Shown piece after piece: positions 60,677-64,000 of a stretch of DNA of 64,000 bases. Numbering within the stretch: position 1 is the stretch's first letter; each line of letters starts with the position of its first letter. Position numbers and translations under genes: made by a program. The notes under the pieces are model-generated. The model did not search any database, was not told the origin of the DNA, and was given only the letters and a program-made list of their open reading frames with translations. Source of the stretch: Acetispira formosa (nom. nud.) (GTDB lineage: Bacteria; Desulfobacterota; Desulfarculia; Adiutricales; Adiutricaceae). Location of the stretch: the NCBI GenBank assembly GCA_023525915.1, contig CP026657.1:3310001-3374000 (forward strand), read 5' to 3'.

Positions 60677-61633
60677 TTAGCTGGCGGTGATAAGAACGCC
60701 GGCTGTATCCTTGATGGAAGTGGCCGTTTTGTCCCAACTGGCTGGCGTTGCTATGGCGGCATTGCTTGGAGCTTTGCCGCCGTTGGCAACATTCCAGGAA
60801 TAACCCAATACGCCCAACTGATATGACCATTCAGCCTGATAGGACGTCTGGATATTTTCCGTACCGTTGTCGCGGGTGGTGTTGGCGTCAAAGTCGTTAT
60901 TTTGCTCAACCATGACTGCCCCAGGCACCAAGCCCAGCAACTTATACTTAGGCTGGCCCGCATTATCCACCAAGGAATCCGAGTCGGTCATGATGAAGCG
61001 GCGGCCGAAGGGGTCCTGGATAACGTTTACGGCTTCATAGCTGAAAAGCCTTTCCCCATTGGTTACGGCATTGCCATACAGATCAGTCATGCTCTTGGAA
61101 TGTAGAACCCAGGCGGCCAAGGCTCCCATGCGGTCACCGAATTTTCCTGCCCCTTGAACCAGATCGTTAAACGTGATAGCTGTAGAAGCCATGTGGTTGA
61201 GGTCGGTCACCGCCGAAATGGCAGCCACTGCGCCGGAAATAGCGACGTTGAGCATATCGCCCATCATACCGACAGCCAATTGCTCCCCGATAACGAGCGC
61301 CGCCGATTCGGGATTTTGTTTGACCCAGTTATATTGCGCTGCTTCGTAGATGATTGGCGGAGTTCCTGACGGCACCTTAACGGAATTGTTCTGAAGCTGC
61401 TGCAAGCGTGCTTCTGTCACAGTATTAGAGCCGTTATAAACATCGCGGCGGCGAACCAGGTTGGCAATCTGCTTGAAAGAAGCTCGCATGGCAAAGTCGC
61501 CCACGTTTTCAGAGGTGGGCACCAAAGTGATAGCCCCGGCTGACGCGGCGTTGAATAAATTAACTTGCTGTGCCAAAGTTTCGGTCAGAACCAGGTAGAC
61601 CTGGCGATTAAATACAATCAGATCGAAAGCCAT
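60677..61633 (-). CDS. Phage major capsid protein
   Basis: This 318-residue protein lies after the scaffold gene and before the adaptor genes. It starts MAFDLIVFNRQVYLVLTETL and has the alternating pattern of an HK97-fold capsid protein (FDANTTRDNGTENIQTSYQAEWSYQLGVLGYSW near the end). A similar pattern is common in DUF4055-portal phages. It would form the shell. Confidence 0.8.
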   Translation of the reverse strand: MAFDLIVFNRQVYLVLTETLAQQVNLFNAASAGAITLVPTSENVGDFAMRASFKQIANLVRRRDVYNGSNTVTEARLQQLQNNSVKVPSGTPPIIYEAAQYNWVKQNPESAALVIGEQLAVGMMGDMLNVAISGAVAAISAVTDLNHMASTAITFNDLVQGAGKFGDRMGALAAWVLHSKSMTDLYGNAVTNGERLFSYEAVNVIQDPFGRRFIMTDSDSLVDNAGQPKYKLLGLVPGAVMVEQNNDFDANTTRDNGTENIQTSYQAEWSYQLGVLGYSWNVANGGKAPSNAAIATPASWDKTATSIKDTAGVLITAS

Positions 61634-61645
61634 TTGATAGTCTCC

Positions 61646-62407
61646 TTAGGGGTTGTTCCCCGTTTGATCTTTTAAATACTGAATTTTTTCAGCCTCGGTT
61701 TTACAATCCGAGAGGCTCTTGGGATTGCTTCCACCCGGCTTTCCGCTACTGCCAGGGTTAGCCCCAGATCCACTGGCACTGCTACCCTTGAGGAGATAAT
61801 TTTTTCCCGGATAACCATCCACCAGTTTGGCCAGCGCCTCATCAAAAGCGGCCTCCCCATTCTCTCCGTAAATAATCTGTCCGTCATGACCAGTGGCAAT
61901 CAGGCGGCCATCCTGATTTAGCGAAAAATGTTTTGAAAATAGATCGGCCGCCACAATGGGGTCAACCATCTTGCCGCGAACGAACTCGGAGCGATTGAAA
62001 GCGTTGGAAACCGTTTCACGCTGAAGATGTTCTTCGGCTTCACGTCTCTGCTTTTCCATAGTGGCCACCTGATCTCTCAGGGGTTTGGTGGCCGCATCAA
62101 CCTGAGCCTTGATGCGCTCTTCAATGGCTTTGTCCTTGTCGGGAAGTCCTCTTACGGTCTCTATGGCCTTTAAAGCCTCTTCCCGCCAATTATCAAAGTC
62201 TTCGATATCGGCAAGGGGGGCAAGTTTTGCGTCAAGGGCCTTGATCTTGTCATTGCGCTCGGCAGCCTCCCGATTTGCCCTGCTTAGAGCCGCGCTCATG
62301 GCGGTATAATCAACGACTTTTTCTTCGCCGGTATCGGAAACCCATATAGGGTTACCGTGATCGTTCACCGCAAGACCGCTGTTTTCATTTGTCTTCCAAG
62401 GCATCAC
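61646..62407 (-). CDS. Phage scaffolding-like protein
   Basis: This 253-residue protein between portal and capsid genes has a long charged coiled coil (about 35-130: ALSRANREAAERNDKIKALDAKL onward). A short globular part follows (FVRGKMVDPIVAADLFSKHFSL) and then a Gly/Ser-rich linker and tail. This is the make-up of phage scaffolds. It would guide capsid assembly. The start may be the second ATG (62404). Confidence 0.8.
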   Translation of the reverse strand: MMPWKTNENSGLAVNDHGNPIWVSDTGEEKVVDYTAMSAALSRANREAAERNDKIKALDAKLAPLADIEDFDNWREEALKAIETVRGLPDKDKAIEERIKAQVDAATKPLRDQVATMEKQRREAEEHLQRETVSNAFNRSEFVRGKMVDPIVAADLFSKHFSLNQDGRLIATGHDGQIIYGENGEAAFDEALAKLVDGYPGKNYLLKGSSASGSGANPGSSGKPGGSNPKSLSDCKTEAEKIQYLKDQTGNNP

Positions 62408-62438
62408 ACCCTCCTGGCCTCATCCGAGGCAGATTTAT

Positions 62439-63947
62439 TTAAGCTTCAACCGAAGCATCGTTATACATTTTCATCGTGTTCACATTCATGCCGTAATCCA
62501 TTTCCTGATCGGCCCTTATGCGCTCAATTTCCTCTTTAACATCGATCTCGTCACTTAAAAGCCCCATTCGCTTGGTTTCTTCCAGATACGTTTCACGGCT
62601 TAAATCCTGATCATTGCGCATAGCCTTGAGCGCTGAAGCCTTTGATGCGTCGAAAGTCTGCCGGAAAGAGGTGTTGACAAATACCGCCGGGCCGTCTTCT
62701 CTACCTTCATATTCAGCCACGGTCTTCAGGGCGTTCTCCAACGTATCCTGAAACTCTACGCACCAGCCCTTCAATTGACTGTCAGAGGCGTTGGCAACGG
62801 TGGCTATTTGCGTGGCCGTGGCGTATCCCGCCGGATTCAGGGCTACTTGAAGACCATAGTCCTCCATGTAGTCTTCCATCTTTTTCAGATCATCAAGCGA
62901 ATTAGAGATACTACTTGGCTCAATGCCGACACTTTGCAAGCTGGCGGAATCGACATTCCCCGCGTGAATAAAACGGCTTGGTCCAAACTCAATGTTTTTC
63001 TCGGTATCACCTCCGGCAAGGTTAACGCCAAACCACACCGGACACCTCCCCCATCTGGCCAAAGTTAGGTGGTCACTGTAGGCCTCCCAATGGGCCCTAT
63101 TCATCTCCGCCAGATCGGCCAGTGGCGGTAGTGCAATTGCCTCATCACTTTCACCGCCGGGCATAAATTCAAAAATTGGGATATAGTCCAATGGTGTTTT
63201 GCCTGAAGCCACCAGGGTCGCGGATAGCTCGCCCTCGCGGATTTCATGTAGTTCCCACTTGCCGGGTTCGAAAACCCTGATTCGGGTAACACTGATTCTT
63301 TCCAGTGGGTTTCCATTGACAGCCTCTTCAATGGTTTCGGCATACCGAAAATAGCGTAGGCGGGCCTCCCCGTTATCAACCGTTGTCCAAGCGTCCAGAA
63401 CCTGCCCTACCTGGATCTTCACGAAATAGGGTCTCCAGCCATTTTCCCGGTCCGCGTCTAGGGTTTTGGGAAGCCACTCGCCGTTACTGCTTCTATACAT
63501 CAGAGCGCCATTTTCATCTTCGCGTGTTTCAACTTGGCTATAATCAACCAAAAGGTAAGCAACGCCGTCCAGGACCGCATCTCTGAAAAAATTCATACCA
63601 AAGCTGGAAAGGTTGTTGCCCGCCAGGTCGACGTCTTCTTTGAAAACATCAAAAAATTTCTGGTCATATGTAGCGGTGCCGATCTCGTCCTGTGATATAT
63701 AGTCGAGTGGCTTTTGGAACACCTGTCCGTCCAGATAATCTAAGGTTTTGGCCAGATAATTAATCAGCACAGAACGCGCAAGCCTCTGTAGGTAGTCTTG
63801 AGCAGTCTCGGCGGCTTTTTCGGGTAAATTAGCTTTGCCGACCCTTCTCATGGCCTGTGTGCCGCCCATGATGGTGCGCGGCAGTTTGGTAAGTTCGTGC
63901 TGAGCCTGAAAGCGCGGCGTTGGCTTATCAATGGCGTATTGTGTCAT
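62439..63947 (-). CDS. Phage portal protein (DUF4055 family)
   Basis: This 502-residue protein begins with TPRFQAQHELTKLPRTIMGGTQAMR. It later contains DYLQRLARSVLINYLAKTLDYLDGQVFQKP, FEFMPGGESDEAIALPPLADLAEMNRAHWE and GRCPVWFGVNLAGG, the pattern of DUF4055 portals. It should form the ring through which DNA enters the head. The 53 bases to the window edge carry nothing recognisable. A terminase gene is expected just outside. Confidence 0.88.
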   Translation of the reverse strand: MTQYAIDKPTPRFQAQHELTKLPRTIMGGTQAMRRVGKANLPEKAAETAQDYLQRLARSVLINYLAKTLDYLDGQVFQKPLDYISQDEIGTATYDQKFFDVFKEDVDLAGNNLSSFGMNFFRDAVLDGVAYLLVDYSQVETREDENGALMYRSSNGEWLPKTLDADRENGWRPYFVKIQVGQVLDAWTTVDNGEARLRYFRYAETIEEAVNGNPLERISVTRIRVFEPGKWELHEIREGELSATLVASGKTPLDYIPIFEFMPGGESDEAIALPPLADLAEMNRAHWEAYSDHLTLARWGRCPVWFGVNLAGGDTEKNIEFGPSRFIHAGNVDSASLQSVGIEPSSISNSLDDLKKMEDYMEDYGLQVALNPAGYATATQIATVANASDSQLKGWCVEFQDTLENALKTVAEYEGREDGPAVFVNTSFRQTFDASKASALKAMRNDQDLSRETYLEETKRMGLLSDEIDVKEEIERIRADQEMDYGMNVNTMKMYNDASVEA

Positions 63948-64000
63948 AGTGTGCTCGCAAAAGTGCTGCTGGCTGGACGCACTTGGTTTATTTCTAAATC

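Larger units (their letters stand above)
52530..64000 (-). mobile_element. Defective prophage, head and tail module
   Basis: From the right edge leftwards the genes are portal (DUF4055), scaffold-like, major capsid, a small protein, DnaT-like head completion, minor capsid, three connector or minor capsid genes, tail tube, two chaperones (second is Gp15) and tape measure. That is the normal order of a siphovirus-like head-tail module. The module ends abruptly in the tape-measure gene, inside a host gene. Packaging, early and integration genes would lie right of the window. Confidence 0.85.

Overview
The window looks like the chromosome of a strictly anaerobic, Gram-negative bacterium, most like a Desulfobacterota (deltaproteobacterial) relative; this is an inference from gene content. 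The supporting genes are corrinoid-dependent methyltransferases (MtaB and MttB families), an anaerobic sulfatase-maturating radical SAM enzyme, sigma-54 promoters with a PAS/AAA+/Fis activator, a lipid A phosphoethanolamine transferase remnant, a phenol_MetA_deg/SphA-type outer membrane protein and an SAH riboswitch. Most host genes are GC-rich. Two islets (about 31.4-32.2 kb and the prophage from about 52.5 kb) are poorer in GC.

Layout. 1-9 kb holds a cut-off MFS transporter, HU, a G3E GTPase with a partner, the Zn/corrinoid methanol methyltransferase MtaB, an ammonium transporter with PII behind a sigma-54 promoter, a GntR regulator coupled to a corrinoid protein, and a DUF3829 lipoprotein. 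9-18.5 kb holds ahcY under an SAH riboswitch, a ferredoxin-nitroreductase and a five-gene oligopeptide ABC operon (SBP, B, C, D, F). 18.5-22.5 kb holds a broken eptA divergent from a two-component system. 23-29.7 kb is a quaternary-amine-type module: MFS, MttB-family methyltransferase, sigma-54 activator and BCCT transporter, with -24/-12 promoters in front of both transporter genes. 29.8-32.2 kb has a UPF0340 gene, a membrane protein and two divergent HTH regulators. 32.3-38.6 kb is a six-gene DUF4129/DUF4350/MoxR/DUF58/SpoIIM/RDD operon. 38.8-46 kb has an aldo-keto reductase, a FIST protein with a hybrid kinase, three overlapping tiny genes and anSME. 46-51 kb is a sulfatase operon. 51.3-52.5 kb is a DUF2950 gene and the stump of its DUF3300 partner.

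From about 52.5 kb to the right edge lies a defective prophage on the minus strand: portal, scaffold, capsid, connectors, tail protein, chaperones and a tape-measure gene that runs directly into the host DUF3300 gene. It carries a leaderless-looking RelE toxin with a hybrid Phd/XRE antitoxin and a possible small RNA.

The most unusual content is non-coding. Three families of long, structured repeats sit between genes. R1 is about 390 bp, a chain of hairpins that starts within about 5-15 nt of stop codons (11.6, 12.4 and 22.5 kb; its core hairpin recurs at 26.1 kb). R2 is a 172-205 bp MITE-like element with terminal inverted repeats and, at 38.7 kb, flanking direct repeats that include a stop codon. 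R3 is a long-palindrome element whose apical loop is conserved while its stem sequences differ but still pair (18.7-19.1 and 39.8-40.07 kb). These, with the sigma-54-controlled methyltransferase module, are the best candidates for something undescribed.
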